This document shows, in pieces, positions 1-9,547 of a DNA stretch of 64,000 nt. Each line of letters starts with the position of its first letter. Position 1 is the stretch's first letter. Source of the DNA: CAIQQQ01 sp037445025 (GTDB taxonomy: Bacteria > Pseudomonadota > Alphaproteobacteria > Acetobacterales > Acetobacteraceae); NCBI GenBank assembly GCA_037445025.1, contig JBBILI010000008.1, positions 93,672 through 157,671 on the forward strand. Direction: 5' to 3'. A program made the position numbers and the translations under genes. Under the pieces are notes generated by a model. The model did no database searches and was not told where the DNA came from. It was given only the letters and a program-made list of their open reading frames with translations.

Positions 1-631
1 TCTCCATCGCGGCGGCCGCCACCGTGGTCTCCTCCACCCCGGGCCGCAGCGTGTCGAACACCGCGGCGAAGGCGGCATCGGCGATCCGCCCGGCCTCGCG
101 CATGCAGTCGATCTCAGACGCGCTCTTGAGCAGCCTGGCCTGCGCCATCACCGCATCGGCCGGGCGCAGGCCGGGCAGGCGTGCGGCAAGGGTGGCGTGC
201 AGCCGCGCCGGAATGGCGGCACTTCCGGCCAGCCCCACGCGGGCGGCGCTGCCCACGGCGTCGGCGGCCATCGTCGCCACCTCGTCAGGCGCGCCGCCAT
301 AGACCGGGCCCGCGGCGCAGCGCAGATCGTCGACGAAGCAGGTCCAGACCATGGAATGCATGGGCTCGGCATGCAGCACGCCATCGGTGGTGACGGTCAT
401 GCCGCCGTCGGCGCGGATCACCACGAACACCGAACCGCCGAACGCCTGGTAGTTGGTGAGCCAGCGGGCGCTGGCGTAGCTGGCGGCCCCGCAATAGATG
501 ATCAGCGCATCGAGCCCCGCCTGCGCCATGCCGGAGCGCACCGCGGCCAGCCTGCGGTCATATTCCGCCGGTTCGAACTCCAGCACGAGATAGGGGCGTC
601 GCGCCGCCAGCGTGTGACTGAGCTGCATCAT
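1..631 (-). CDS. M24 peptidase / creatinase-fold protein, N-terminal part (cut by window edge)
   Basis: The reading frame is open from ATG 631 to the left edge, so about 210 N-terminal residues are visible and the C-terminal pita-bread domain is missing. The visible part reads as the creatinase/prolidase N-terminal domain: an EYDRRLAAVRSGMAQAGLDA helix-strand start, a WLTNYQAFGG segment, and a linker LLKSASEIDCMREAGRIAD that normally leads into the M24 catalytic domain. Metal ligands lie outside the window, so Xaa-Pro peptidase, creatinase or another hydrolase all remain possible. It is the last visible gene of the ABC-importer operon; its ATG overlaps the stop of the flavoprotein gene (ATGA, 628-631). 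Confidence 0.8.
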   Translation of the reverse strand, partial: MMQLSHTLAARRPYLVLEFEPAEYDRRLAAVRSGMAQAGLDALIIYCGAASYASARWLTNYQAFGGSVFVVIRADGGMTVTTDGVLHAEPMHSMVWTCFVDDLRCAAGPVYGGAPDEVATMAADAVGSAARVGLAGSAAIPARLHATLAARLPGLRPADAVMAQARLLKSASEIDCMREAGRIADAAFAAVFDTLRPGVEETTVAAAAME

Positions 632-2121
632 GGATGGCCTCCTGCCAGAACCGCCGCCTCGCGCCCGGCGATGCGCCCGCCGGTGAAGCATTCCGCGAGA
701 TTGCCGCCGGACATGTAGATATGGCCGAACACGCTGCCGATCTCGCCGGCCTCGAACAGGCCCGGGATGGGATCGCCGAACGCGTCGAGCACGCGCTGGC
801 GCGCGTCATGCGCCGGACCGCCCTGGGTGTTGGAGACGATCGGCCAGATCGGCGCCGCGCGAAACGGCGCTGTGGCGATGGGCAGGCGGCTGGCACCCTG
901 CCGGCCGAACGGATCGGGCGCCTCGCTTGCGATCTGCGCGTTCCACGCCCGCACCGAGGCCGCCAGCACGCCGGGATCGAGGCCGAAATGGTCCGCCAGC
1001 GCCGCCAGCGTGTCGAACACCTGCAAAATGGCGTCGTCGAAGTCGCGCGGCCCCGCCTGACCGTAGGTCTGGGCGATCTCCGTGTCATGCCAGGTCGGCG
1101 CGCTGAGCGGATAGCGGCGATGGCCCGCGGCATCGACGATCAGCAGCGCCGGAATCCGCGGCGTGGTGGGGCCGGTGAAGTCGAAGCCTTCCAGCGCGCG
1201 GTGCCCGGTGTCCTGCATGTAGGGCTCGTATTCGTTCATGAAGCGCCGCCCGGCCCGATCCACCAGGATCCAGCTCATCGCCACGTCCTCGCGCAGTCCC
1301 AGGTCGGCGCGCCAGTCCGGCAGCCGCTTGAGGCGGATGCCGAAAGGATAGGCCGGATCGGGATGCCGGAACCCGTAGGAGCCGTGATAATGCCACATGT
1401 GCCACAGCTGCGCGCCGGCCGCCTGCGCCATGCGCATGCCGTCGCCGGTGTTGGTGCGGATGGCGGCCGACAGCACGGGGTTCATCGACCAGTACTGGCG
1501 CTGGATCTCGGGGTCCCCCTCGAACCCGCCGGTGGCCAGGATGACCGCAGGGGCCGCGATGTCCTGCCCGGCGGCACGCAGACCGGCGACCTTGCCGCCT
1601 TCGATCAGCAGCCGGCCGGCCGGCGTGCCGCAGCGGACATCGATGCCGCGCGCCCGCACATTGGCCAGCACCACCTGGAACAGCCGCGCCCCCGCCGCAG
1701 CGCCGCGCACGGCCGGGAAATCCCGCATCGGGTCGAAGCCCGGCACGTCGTCGATGTTGACGAAGCCGAACGCGTCGCAGCCGGGATAGGGATAGTTGCC
1801 CGGCGCCGGCCGCACCGAGGCGGTGGCGCCGACGGCGCGGGCGAGACCGCCGACGAAGCCCGGCATCTCCGCCATCCCCTCCGCCAGCGCGCGCAGCACC
1901 GGCTCGGGCGTGGTGCCGCCGTTGGTGGCGCGGAGATAGGCGAGCGCCTGCGCCGGCGCGTCGGTGCAGCGCACCCCGCCGGCGCTGCACACCGAGATGC
2001 CGCCCGGCGACGGCTGCTTCTCGATCAGCAGCACCCGCGCCCCCGCGTCGTGCGCCGCGATCGCCGCCACCCCGCCGGCATAGCCGAAGCCGACCACCAC
2101 GACATCGAACCGCTCGGTCAT
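628..2121 (-). CDS. FAD-dependent oxidoreductase, fumarate reductase flavoprotein family
   Basis: 497 residues from ATG 2121; an in-frame ATG at 2136 is possible, but 2121 gives an ATGA overlap with the upstream creatininase-family gene. The N-terminus has the dinucleotide-binding motif VVVGFGYAGGVAA, then the family motif PGGISVCSAGGVRC. ATGGFEGD lies mid-protein, and the C-terminal FAD-binding stretch includes EAGEIGSVFGHIYMSGGNL. This is the FAD_binding_2 family of fumarate reductases, urocanate reductase and 3-ketosteroid dehydrogenases. No heme or flavin-transfer domain is visible, so it is a soluble single-domain flavoprotein. The substrate is not predictable; context suggests it acts on the compound imported by the operon's transporter. 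Confidence 0.88.
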   Translation of the reverse strand: MTERFDVVVVGFGYAGGVAAIAAHDAGARVLLIEKQPSPGGISVCSAGGVRCTDAPAQALAYLRATNGGTTPEPVLRALAEGMAEMPGFVGGLARAVGATASVRPAPGNYPYPGCDAFGFVNIDDVPGFDPMRDFPAVRGAAAGARLFQVVLANVRARGIDVRCGTPAGRLLIEGGKVAGLRAAGQDIAAPAVILATGGFEGDPEIQRQYWSMNPVLSAAIRTNTGDGMRMAQAAGAQLWHMWHYHGSYGFRHPDPAYPFGIRLKRLPDWRADLGLREDVAMSWILVDRAGRRFMNEYEPYMQDTGHRALEGFDFTGPTTPRIPALLIVDAAGHRRYPLSAPTWHDTEIAQTYGQAGPRDFDDAILQVFDTLAALADHFGLDPGVLAASVRAWNAQIASEAPDPFGRQGASRLPIATAPFRAAPIWPIVSNTQGGPAHDARQRVLDAFGDPIPGLFEAGEIGSVFGHIYMSGGNLAECFTGGRIAGREAAVLAGGHP

Positions 2122-2876
2122 GGCTGCGCCCCGCACAACGGACGCATCCCCTCGACCAGCTCGGCGATCATGCTGGCCAGGATGATGCGCCCCTTCTCCG
2201 GCGTCGCCAGCGACGGGTCGCCGCGCGCGCCGGTGGCACTGTAATGCGCGCCCGAGGCGGGATCGCCGGAGAACAAGGTGGAAGCGATGAACACGCTGGC
2301 CGGCTGGTCGAGCATGTGGCCGTAATCCGCCACGGCGCGGGCCATGTCGACCCGCTCGGGCGCGATCGCCAGCATCACCGAGGTTTCGTGCTCATCGGCA
2401 TGCCCGCCCAGACGCTGCCCCAGCTGCGCCGGGCTGGCGCGGCCCAGCCTGCGGATATCGGCGATCGGCACGGCCACGCCGCGCCGCACCAGAATGTCCC
2501 GTGCCGCGATCTGCACCGGCCCCTCGGTGGAGACGCCGGTGTTGACGATGGCGATGCGGGCCGCCCCCTGGTCGAGCAGCCGGTCCATCACGTCGGTGAG
2601 CAGGGCGATGAAGGTCGCGGCCTCCAGATGCTGGCTGCCGGGATAGCGCAGAAAGGCGGGGTAGTAGCCGAAATCCACCACCGGGGCGACCAGCACGGGC
2701 AGCGCCGCCGCCACCCCGTCGCACAGCGCGCGGGCGACGAGATAGTCGGTGCACATCGGCAGATGATGGCCGTGCTCCTTCGCCCGCGCGCCGATCGGCA
2801 CAATGACAGGCCAGCCGGCCGCCAGCCGCTCGCCGACCTCCGGCCATTTCAGATCCTCGATCCAGGCCCCGGTCAC
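2118..2876 (-). CDS. Creatininase-family amidohydrolase, variant metal loop
   Basis: 252 residues from GTG 2876, chosen because it overlaps the stop of the upstream hydrolase gene as GTGA; a longer ATG frame from 2915 exists but would intrude into that gene. The family signature is clear: an E34-x-x-H-H-L-P-x-x-T-D44 metal-site motif, HADEHETS at about 149-156, and a C-terminal ATGARGDPSLATPEKGR block. The usual NGHGGN/NGHYEN loop that supplies further metal ligands is here VNTGVST (about 111-117), lacking the His and Glu. Creatininases hydrolyse cyclic amides such as creatinine; relatives include MftE. The changed loop argues against simply calling it creatininase. Next to it is an M24/creatinase-fold gene. 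Confidence 0.85.
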   Translation of the reverse strand: MTGAWIEDLKWPEVGERLAAGWPVIVPIGARAKEHGHHLPMCTDYLVARALCDGVAAALPVLVAPVVDFGYYPAFLRYPGSQHLEAATFIALLTDVMDRLLDQGAARIAIVNTGVSTEGPVQIAARDILVRRGVAVPIADIRRLGRASPAQLGQRLGGHADEHETSVMLAIAPERVDMARAVADYGHMLDQPASVFIASTLFSGDPASGAHYSATGARGDPSLATPEKGRIILASMIAELVEGMRPLCGAQP

Positions 2877-3967
2877 AGATGCCGCTCCAGGAAGCGGCGC
2901 ACATCGGCCGCCCACACCACCGGGCCGCGGCTTTCCAGCAGATGGCCCTCATGCGGGTTGACGCCGAAGGCCGGATAGATGCGGTGCCGCACGATCTGCC
3001 CGGTATCGGCCAGCGCCGGCGGCAGCTCCTGGGTGGGACGGATCGAGTAATCGTTCTCCGCCTGGATGAAGAACACCGGCATGGTGAGCCTGCGCCCGGC
3101 CGCGATCATCAGCGCACGCAGGCCCGGGGTGCGGTCCCAGTTCATCGCGGCCCCGGCGAAGTCGATGGCGCAGGTGAAGCGGCCGGTCTTCGACGCGGCC
3201 AGCAGGGTGGTGACGCCGCCGAACGACGAGCCCATCACGCCGATATGGCCGGCATCGATCTTGGGCAGGGCTCCGACCACCGCCAGCGCCGCGAGGATGT
3301 CGTCGCTCTCGCGGTCGAGCCGGGCGGCCAGCTGCCGGTCGTACTCGGCGCTGCCATGCGGGGCGGAGACCTCCTCGCGCCACGGCATCCCTGGCGAATC
3401 GCCATAGCCGTGGCGATGCGGCAGAAACGAGGCGATGCCCCAGGACATCAGCAAGGAAGCGGTGCCGGGGCGCGCGGAATCCTCGGTGCCCTGGTGAATG
3501 CCGCTGCCGTGATTGGTGATCAGGCAGGGAAACGGGCCGGGGCCGGGCGGCAGATACAGCCAGCCGGAGAGGTTTAGGCCGTTGCTGGTGAAGCCGATCC
3601 GCCGCGGCACGATCGGATGGCCGTCGATCGGCGTGTCGCGCAGCCCGCTCGGCAGATCCAGCGCCACCGCCTCGAACACGTGGCGCTCGAAGCGCGCGTA
3701 CAGCGCGCGCATGTCCGCCCGCACCGCCTCGAATGCAGGGCTCACGGCACGGGCCGCGAGGTCGCGCGCCTGGGCCGCGGCATCGGCGAAGCGGCACTGC
3801 CAGGTAACATCCGCCTCGCTGCCGTCCCCGCCCGGCCGCCTGACCAGGATCTCGCCGGGATCGAGCCCGATCGCCAGCCGCACCGCGCTGGCCCGCCTGC
3901 GGGTGGCCAGCACCTCGGCGGCCCGGCCGGGGCGCGCGAAATAATGCGTGCGTTCGATGATGGTCAT
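2873..3967 (-). CDS. Alpha/beta hydrolase, dienelactone hydrolase / acyl-peptidase-like
   Basis: 364 residues from ATG 3967, which lies 4 nt after the stop of the ATPase gene (3972); a longer ORF from 4057 overlaps that gene and is unlikely. The nucleophile elbow GVMGSSFGGVTT (G-x-S-x-G) lies in the C-terminal two thirds. FIQAENDYSIRPTQ likely carries the catalytic Asp and NPHEGHLL the His. An N-terminal region of about 130 residues precedes the hydrolase fold. ITNHGSGIHQG fits the oxyanion-hole strand of dienelactone-hydrolase-like enzymes. It probably acts as an esterase or amidase on the imported substrate, but specificity cannot be read from sequence. Confidence 0.82.
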   Translation of the reverse strand: MTIIERTHYFARPGRAAEVLATRRRASAVRLAIGLDPGEILVRRPGGDGSEADVTWQCRFADAAAQARDLAARAVSPAFEAVRADMRALYARFERHVFEAVALDLPSGLRDTPIDGHPIVPRRIGFTSNGLNLSGWLYLPPGPGPFPCLITNHGSGIHQGTEDSARPGTASLLMSWGIASFLPHRHGYGDSPGMPWREEVSAPHGSAEYDRQLAARLDRESDDILAALAVVGALPKIDAGHIGVMGSSFGGVTTLLAASKTGRFTCAIDFAGAAMNWDRTPGLRALMIAAGRRLTMPVFFIQAENDYSIRPTQELPPALADTGQIVRHRIYPAFGVNPHEGHLLESRGPVVWAADVRRFLERHL

Positions 3968-3971
3968 GCGG

Positions 3972-4909
<938 letters not shown>

Positions 4910-4913
<4 letters not shown>

Positions 4914-5879
4914 GCCGCCAGCTCCCCCGGCCGCCAGCAGCGCACCGCCCGCGCGCCGCCCCACGCCATCAGCGGCGGCGCCTCGGCGGCACAGCGCGGC
5001 ACGGCGATGGGGCAGCGCGCGCGAAACCGGCAGCCGGTGACGCGGGCGCCGGGCGAGGGCATCTGCCCCTCGATCACCGGGCAGGCGCGGCTGGCGCCGG
5101 CGCACGGTCGGCACCGCATCGAGCAGCCGGCGGCTGTAGGGATGCCCGGGCTGCGCCAGCAGGTCACGCGTGGCGGCGGTCTCCACCACCTCGCCGGCAT
5201 ACATCACGCTGACCGCATCGGCGTTCTGCGCGATCACGCCGATATCGTGGGTGATCAGCAGGATCGCAGCACCCTGGTCGCGCCGCAGCGCCTGCATCAG
5301 GGCGAGGATCTGCGCCTGGATGGTCACATCCAGCGCCGTGGTCGGCTCGTCGGCGATCAGCAGGCGCGGGCGGCAGGCCATGGCCATGGCGATCATGACG
5401 CGCTGGCGCTGGCCGCCGGAGAGCGCGTGCGGCCGATCGTCATAGCGCGCGGCCGCGGCGGGCAGGCCCACCTCCTCCAGCAGGGCGATCCCCCGGGCAC
5501 GCGCGGCGCGCCCGGCGAGGCCGAGATGGGTCTGCAGCACCTCGGCAATCTGAAAGCCGACGCTGAGCAGCGGGTTGAGGCTGCTCATCGGCTCCTGGAA
5601 CACCATGGCGATGTCCCGCCCGCGCACCGCGCGCATCGCGGCGGGATCGAGGCCCAGCAGATCGCGCCCGTCAAAGCCGATCCGCCCGGATGTGACGAAG
5701 CCCTGGTCCCCCAGCAGGCGCAGCACCGACAGCGCCAGCACCGATTTGCCGGACCCGCTTTCACCGACGATGCCCATGATCTGTCCCTGCGCCAGCGCGA
5801 GCGACACATCGCGCAGCACCTGCACGGCGCCCGCCTCGGTGCGAAACCCCACGCCCAGCCCGGCGATGTCGAGCAGCAC
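4910..5879 (-). CDS. Oligopeptide/dipeptide ABC ATPase, DppD/OppD type, with a frameshift near its 3' end
   Basis: From GTG 5879, 4 nt after the permease stop, the frame has Walker A GESGSGKS, signature LSGGQRQRVMIAMAMA, Walker B LLIADEPTTALD and H-loop LLITHDIGV. Around 5079-5081 (a CCC run on the coding strand) the frame breaks. The expected C-terminus (VIEGQMPSPG then GCRFRARCP and CAAEAPP) is found in the +1 frame and ends at TGA 4910. The span of 970 nt is one base over a multiple of three, consistent with one inserted base. Unrepaired, the ORF loses its Cys-containing tail and runs in frame into the second ATPase, giving an apparent 635-651 residue double ATPase. Sequencing error or true frameshift are both possible. 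Confidence 0.82.
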
Positions 5880-5883
5880 CCTG

Positions 5884-6705
5884 TCAGCGTCCGTGCAGGC
5901 GCGGGTCGAGCGTGTCACGCAGCCCATCGCCGAGCAGGTTGAAGCCGATGATGGCCAACCCGATCACCACCGAGCTGGCCACCGCCAGCGTCGGGTCGCT
6001 GCGCAGCGCCGGCAGCCCGTCGCGGATCATGCCGCCCCAGCTCGGCGTCGGCTCCTGCACACCCAGGCCCAGGAAGCTCAGCGTCGCCTCGGCCATGATG
6101 ATGAAGCCGATGCCCACCGAGGCCCGCACCAGCAGGGCGGAAGCGATGTTGGGCAGGATGTGGCGCCACAGGATCTCGAACGGCGGCGTAGCGCTGACGA
6201 TCGCCGCGTCGACATACAGCTCCTGCTTCTGCACCTGCACCAGCGATCGCGTGAGCCGCGCGATGCCGGGCCACCACACCAGCGAGAGGGCGATGATGAC
6301 GGTGGCAACGCCCGGCCCCAGCACGGACGCCACGAGGATGGCCAGCACCACCTCGGGGAACGCCAGCACGATGTCCACGCAGCGCATGATCAGCGTGTCG
6401 GCCAGGCCGCCGGCATAGCCCGCGACCATGCCGGCCGCGACCCCCACCACCAGCGTGATCGCCACCACCGAAACCGCCACGATCAGCGACACCTGCGCCC
6501 CCACGATCAGCCGGCTGGCGATGTCGCGGCCGAGTCTGTCGGTGCCGAGCCAGTGCTCCGCGTCCGGCGGCGACCAGGTGTTGAGCAGGTCGGTCTCGTC
6601 GAACTTGAACGGGGCGAGAAAATGGGCGAATACCGCCACCAGCAACACCGCCAGCACGATGAGCCCGCCGATGACGAAGCTGCGCTGGCGCAGGGCACGG
6701 CGCAT
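5884..6705 (-). CDS. Dipeptide-type ABC transporter permease, DppC-like
   Basis: 273 residues from ATG 6705, which shares bases with the upstream permease stop (TGATG). A longer in-frame ATG at 6747 lies inside that gene. An N-terminal membrane segment (FVIGGLIVLAVLLVAVFAHF) is followed by HWLGTDRLGRDIASRLIVGA, the conserved DppC/OppC motif. Further membrane helices follow, with the cytoplasmic EAA-type loop AAIVSATPPFEILWRHILPN that contacts the ATPases. Length is normal for the family. Forms the inner-membrane channel with the DppB-like subunit. Confidence 0.9.
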   Translation of the reverse strand: MRRALRQRSFVIGGLIVLAVLLVAVFAHFLAPFKFDETDLLNTWSPPDAEHWLGTDRLGRDIASRLIVGAQVSLIVAVSVVAITLVVGVAAGMVAGYAGGLADTLIMRCVDIVLAFPEVVLAILVASVLGPGVATVIIALSLVWWPGIARLTRSLVQVQKQELYVDAAIVSATPPFEILWRHILPNIASALLVRASVGIGFIIMAEATLSFLGLGVQEPTPSWGGMIRDGLPALRSDPTLAVASSVVIGLAIIGFNLLGDGLRDTLDPRLHGR

Positions 6706-7646
6706 CAGCGCGTGCCCCGGCGCAGCCGCGGGTCGATCACCGTGCACAGCACATCCGCCAGCAGATTGATCACCGCGTAGAACCCCACGAACAGCAGCAC
6801 CACCGCCATCGCCACGGGATAGTCACGCGCGAAGATGGAATCGATGGCGAGACGGCCGAGGCCCGGGATGTTGAAGATCGTCTCCACCACCACGGTGTTG
6901 CTGAGCAGCCCGCCGAAGATGATCGCAGACGACGTCACCAGCGGCACCAGCGTGTTGCCGAGCGCGTGGCGATACACCACCAGCCGGTCGGACATGCCTT
7001 TCGCCCGCGCCGTGCGCACGAAGTCCTGGCGCAGCACCTCCAGCATGAAGGTGCGGGTCAGCCGCGCGATATAGGCCGCACTGGGAATGGCCAGCACCAG
7101 CACCGGCAGCACCGCCTGGCGCAGCGTGCCCCAGCCCGCCACCGGCAGCAGGCTGGTCTGCACGCTGAGCAGATAGACCAGGAAGGTGGCAATGGCGAAG
7201 TTCGGGATCGACAGTCCCGCCACCAGCGCGATGATGATGGCGGTGTCCTGCAACCGGTTGCGATGGATCGCTGCCTGCACGCCCGCGATCACGCCCACGC
7301 CGAGCGCGGTGGCCAGCGCCGCCAGCGCCAGCACGGGGCTGACCAGCAGGCTGTCGCGCAGCACCTGCGAGACCGGCATATGCACAAACCGGAACGACAG
7401 GCCGAATCGGCCGGACAGGATGTCGCTGACATAGGCCACGAACTGCACCGGCAGCGGCCGGTCCAGCCCGTATTCCGCACGCAGCCGGGCGGCCATGGCG
7501 AGGTCGGCGGAATGGTCGGACAGCATCACCGAGACCGGGTCGCCCGGCAGCGCCCGGACGGCGAGAAAGGTGACAAGGATCGAGACCACCATCACCGGCA
7601 CCAATCCGGCCAGCCGCCACGCCACGAACCGAAGCAGGGCCGGCAT
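6705..7646 (-). CDS. Dipeptide-type ABC transporter permease, DppB-like
   Basis: 313 residues from ATG 7646 (MPALLRFVAWRLAGLVP); a TTG at 7658 overlapping the binding-protein stop is an alternative start four codons upstream. Typical DppB/OppB features are the N-terminal helix with LVTFLAVRALPGDPV, LRAEYGLDRPLPVQF after it, and the EAA loop RTARAKGMSDRLVVYRHALGN ahead of GLLSNTVVVETIFNIPGLG. About six membrane helices are apparent. It sits between the binding-protein gene and the DppC-like permease in one operon. Confidence 0.9.
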   Translation of the reverse strand: MPALLRFVAWRLAGLVPVMVVSILVTFLAVRALPGDPVSVMLSDHSADLAMAARLRAEYGLDRPLPVQFVAYVSDILSGRFGLSFRFVHMPVSQVLRDSLLVSPVLALAALATALGVGVIAGVQAAIHRNRLQDTAIIIALVAGLSIPNFAIATFLVYLLSVQTSLLPVAGWGTLRQAVLPVLVLAIPSAAYIARLTRTFMLEVLRQDFVRTARAKGMSDRLVVYRHALGNTLVPLVTSSAIIFGGLLSNTVVVETIFNIPGLGRLAIDSIFARDYPVAMAVVLLFVGFYAVINLLADVLCTVIDPRLRRGTR

Positions 7647-7654
7647 CCCCGACG

Positions 7655-9211
7655 TCAATCGATCTCGATCCTGTCAAACAGCGAGAAGCCGAACGGGGTG
7701 AGGGTGACGTTGTGGACATTGGGCTTGCGCAGGGCGACAGACGCGGTCACCGGCGTCGGCACCACGCCCCAGTCCGCCATCAGGATGTGCTCGGCCTTGT
7801 GGTACAGCACGAAGCGCTTCGCATCGTCCGGCTCGGTCAGCGCCGCGTCGATCGTGGCGTCGAAATCGGGGTTGTGCCAGCGGGAGCGGTTGTATGGGCT
7901 GGTGCTGTAGTACATCTCGTGCAGGAAGTCCGCCGCGTCGGGGTAGTCGACGGTCCAGCCCCAGGGGAAGAACGCCACCTCGCCCGCGTTCATCGCGCGG
8001 ATGAAGGTGGCACGCTCCACCACCTTCACACGCACCGGCAGGCCCAGCACGCGCTGGAACTGGTTGGCGTAATAGGTGAGCTCGTCCTTGGACGCCTCGG
8101 TGGAACTGATCTCGAGCGGCGGCAGCCCTTTGCCGTCGGGGAAGCCGGCTTCGGCCATCAGCGCCTTGGCCCGGGCCGGGTCGTATTTCAGCGGCGGCAG
8201 GCTCGGATCGAATCCCGGCACCCCCGGCGTCACCACCCCGTTCAGCACGAAGGCCGCCCCGCCATAAAGGCCCTTCACCATCCCGGCCCGGTCAATGGCC
8301 AGGGAGATCGCCTCGCGCACCCGCCCGTCCTTGAACGGGGCATAAAGGTTCTGGTTGAGGCCGAGATAGGTGGACTGCGCCCGCGGCACCTGGATCAGTT
8401 CCTTCGCGTAGCGATCGTCCCGCAGCACGCGGCGGATGGCAGAGGCGTAGACATCGACGAAATCCAGCTCGCCCGCGTCATACTGCGACAGCGCGGTATC
8501 GGCATTCGGCACAATCAGAAAACTCACCCCGTCGATCTTGGGCGCGCGCCCCCAGTAATGCGGATTGGCCACGAGATCGACCGAGACGCTGCGGCGCCAT
8601 TGCTTGAACATGTAGGGACCGGTGCCGGCGGAGACCTTGGTCATCCAGTCCGGCCCCTGCTCGGCCACGATGCCGCTGTCCATGAACTGGAAGGGGTAGA
8701 TTGGGAACAGCACATCCGCCTTGGTGAACGCAATGTCGATCGTGTGGTCATCGACGATGGTGATGCCGGAGATGCCGGGGGCGGCGCCGTCCTTGAACGC
8801 CTTGGCGCCGACGACGGAGGCCAGAAAGCTGCCGTTGAGCCCGCCCTTGCTGCCGGGGCGCAGCAGCTCCTCGAACGTGTATTTCACATCCTTGGCCGTG
8901 AACGGCCGGCCGCTGTGGAACAGCACGCCAGGCCGCAGGTGAAAGCGAAACCCAGGACCGCGCGCCAACGGCTCCCAGCTCTCGGCCAGCGCCGGCACAA
9001 TGCGGCCATCGTCGGTGACCGCAGTGAAGCCCTCATACATGTTGCGCAGAATCCGCCCAGCGACAATCTCCGAGACAGTGATCGGATCCATCTGCGCAGG
9101 ATCGCCCACCACGTTGACGCGGAAGGTCTTCGCGAGACCAGGATGGCACGCCGCGGCACCCAGCAGGACCAGGGCCAGAACAAGATGTCGGAGTGGCCGA
9201 AAGACGCGCAT
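7655..9211 (-). CDS. Periplasmic substrate-binding protein of the dipeptide-type ABC importer (SBP family 5)
   Basis: 518 residues from ATG 9211, preceded by a GAGG-type ribosome site. The frame is open upstream, but that part reads through an intergenic palindromic element. The N-terminus is a secretion signal (LRHLVLALVLLGAAACHPGLA), possibly lipobox-like at the Cys but without a clean LxGC. The SBP_bac_5 pattern is clear: GRILRNMYEGFTAV, ALAESWEP, F-x-LRPGVLFHSGRPFTAKDVKY, and GTGPYMFKQW. First gene of a minus-strand operon extending through transporter and catabolic enzymes to the left edge. The ligand may be a peptide or another small N-containing compound. Confidence 0.9.
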   Translation of the reverse strand: MRVFRPLRHLVLALVLLGAAACHPGLAKTFRVNVVGDPAQMDPITVSEIVAGRILRNMYEGFTAVTDDGRIVPALAESWEPLARGPGFRFHLRPGVLFHSGRPFTAKDVKYTFEELLRPGSKGGLNGSFLASVVGAKAFKDGAAPGISGITIVDDHTIDIAFTKADVLFPIYPFQFMDSGIVAEQGPDWMTKVSAGTGPYMFKQWRRSVSVDLVANPHYWGRAPKIDGVSFLIVPNADTALSQYDAGELDFVDVYASAIRRVLRDDRYAKELIQVPRAQSTYLGLNQNLYAPFKDGRVREAISLAIDRAGMVKGLYGGAAFVLNGVVTPGVPGFDPSLPPLKYDPARAKALMAEAGFPDGKGLPPLEISSTEASKDELTYYANQFQRVLGLPVRVKVVERATFIRAMNAGEVAFFPWGWTVDYPDAADFLHEMYYSTSPYNRSRWHNPDFDATIDAALTEPDDAKRFVLYHKAEHILMADWGVVPTPVTASVALRKPNVHNVTLTPFGFSLFDRIEID

Positions 9212-9296
9212 CGCCGATCCTCGGAAACTGAACCGCCATGGTTGCAACGCCGCCTCACAGGGCGCAACCCCCGCCGGAGGGCGAATCGGGGCCATG

Positions 9297-9530
9297 TTGT
9301 GGAAAGCAAGCAAGCGCTGGGCTCTGCCCAGACCCGCCAGAGGCGGAGCCTCTGGACACCATTCGTTTAAGAGATGTTGGTGAAGGAAGAGAGGGACCAA
9401 CCGAGGCCTGCATGAAGGCCGGGCTAGGCCCCTCTCTTCCTTCACCAACCTCACTTCAAATGAGAGGTCCAGGGGCTCGGCCCCTGGCGGGGTCTGGGGC
9501 AGCGCCCCAGCGCTTGCTTGCCTTCCACAA
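9297..9530. repeat. Family A palindromic intergenic element, copy A1
   Basis: A 234-bp imperfect palindrome fills most of the gap between the acyl-CoA dehydrogenase stop and the binding-protein start. Ends match as inverted repeats (TTGTGGAAAGCAAGC... with its complement at the right end). Each arm holds two hairpins: CTGGGCTCTGCCCAG (9317-9331) and CCAGAGGC...GCCTCTGG (9337-9355) on the left, and 9469-9487 and 9494-9510 on the right. The centre is a perfect 20-bp inverted repeat (9376-9395 with 9430-9449; GTTGGTGAAGGAAGAGAGGG) not found in the other copies. No open frame of note. Related copies: 37908-38148 (inverted orientation) and 43935-44190. Confidence 0.9.
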
Positions 9531-9547
9531 GATCGCCCCGGCTCGCC

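Noticed and set aside
634..2244. 536-residue open frame on the plus strand opposite the flavoprotein gene
   Set aside because: Arg/Ala/His-rich shadow of GC-rich coding on the minus strand; no domain, no ribosome site.
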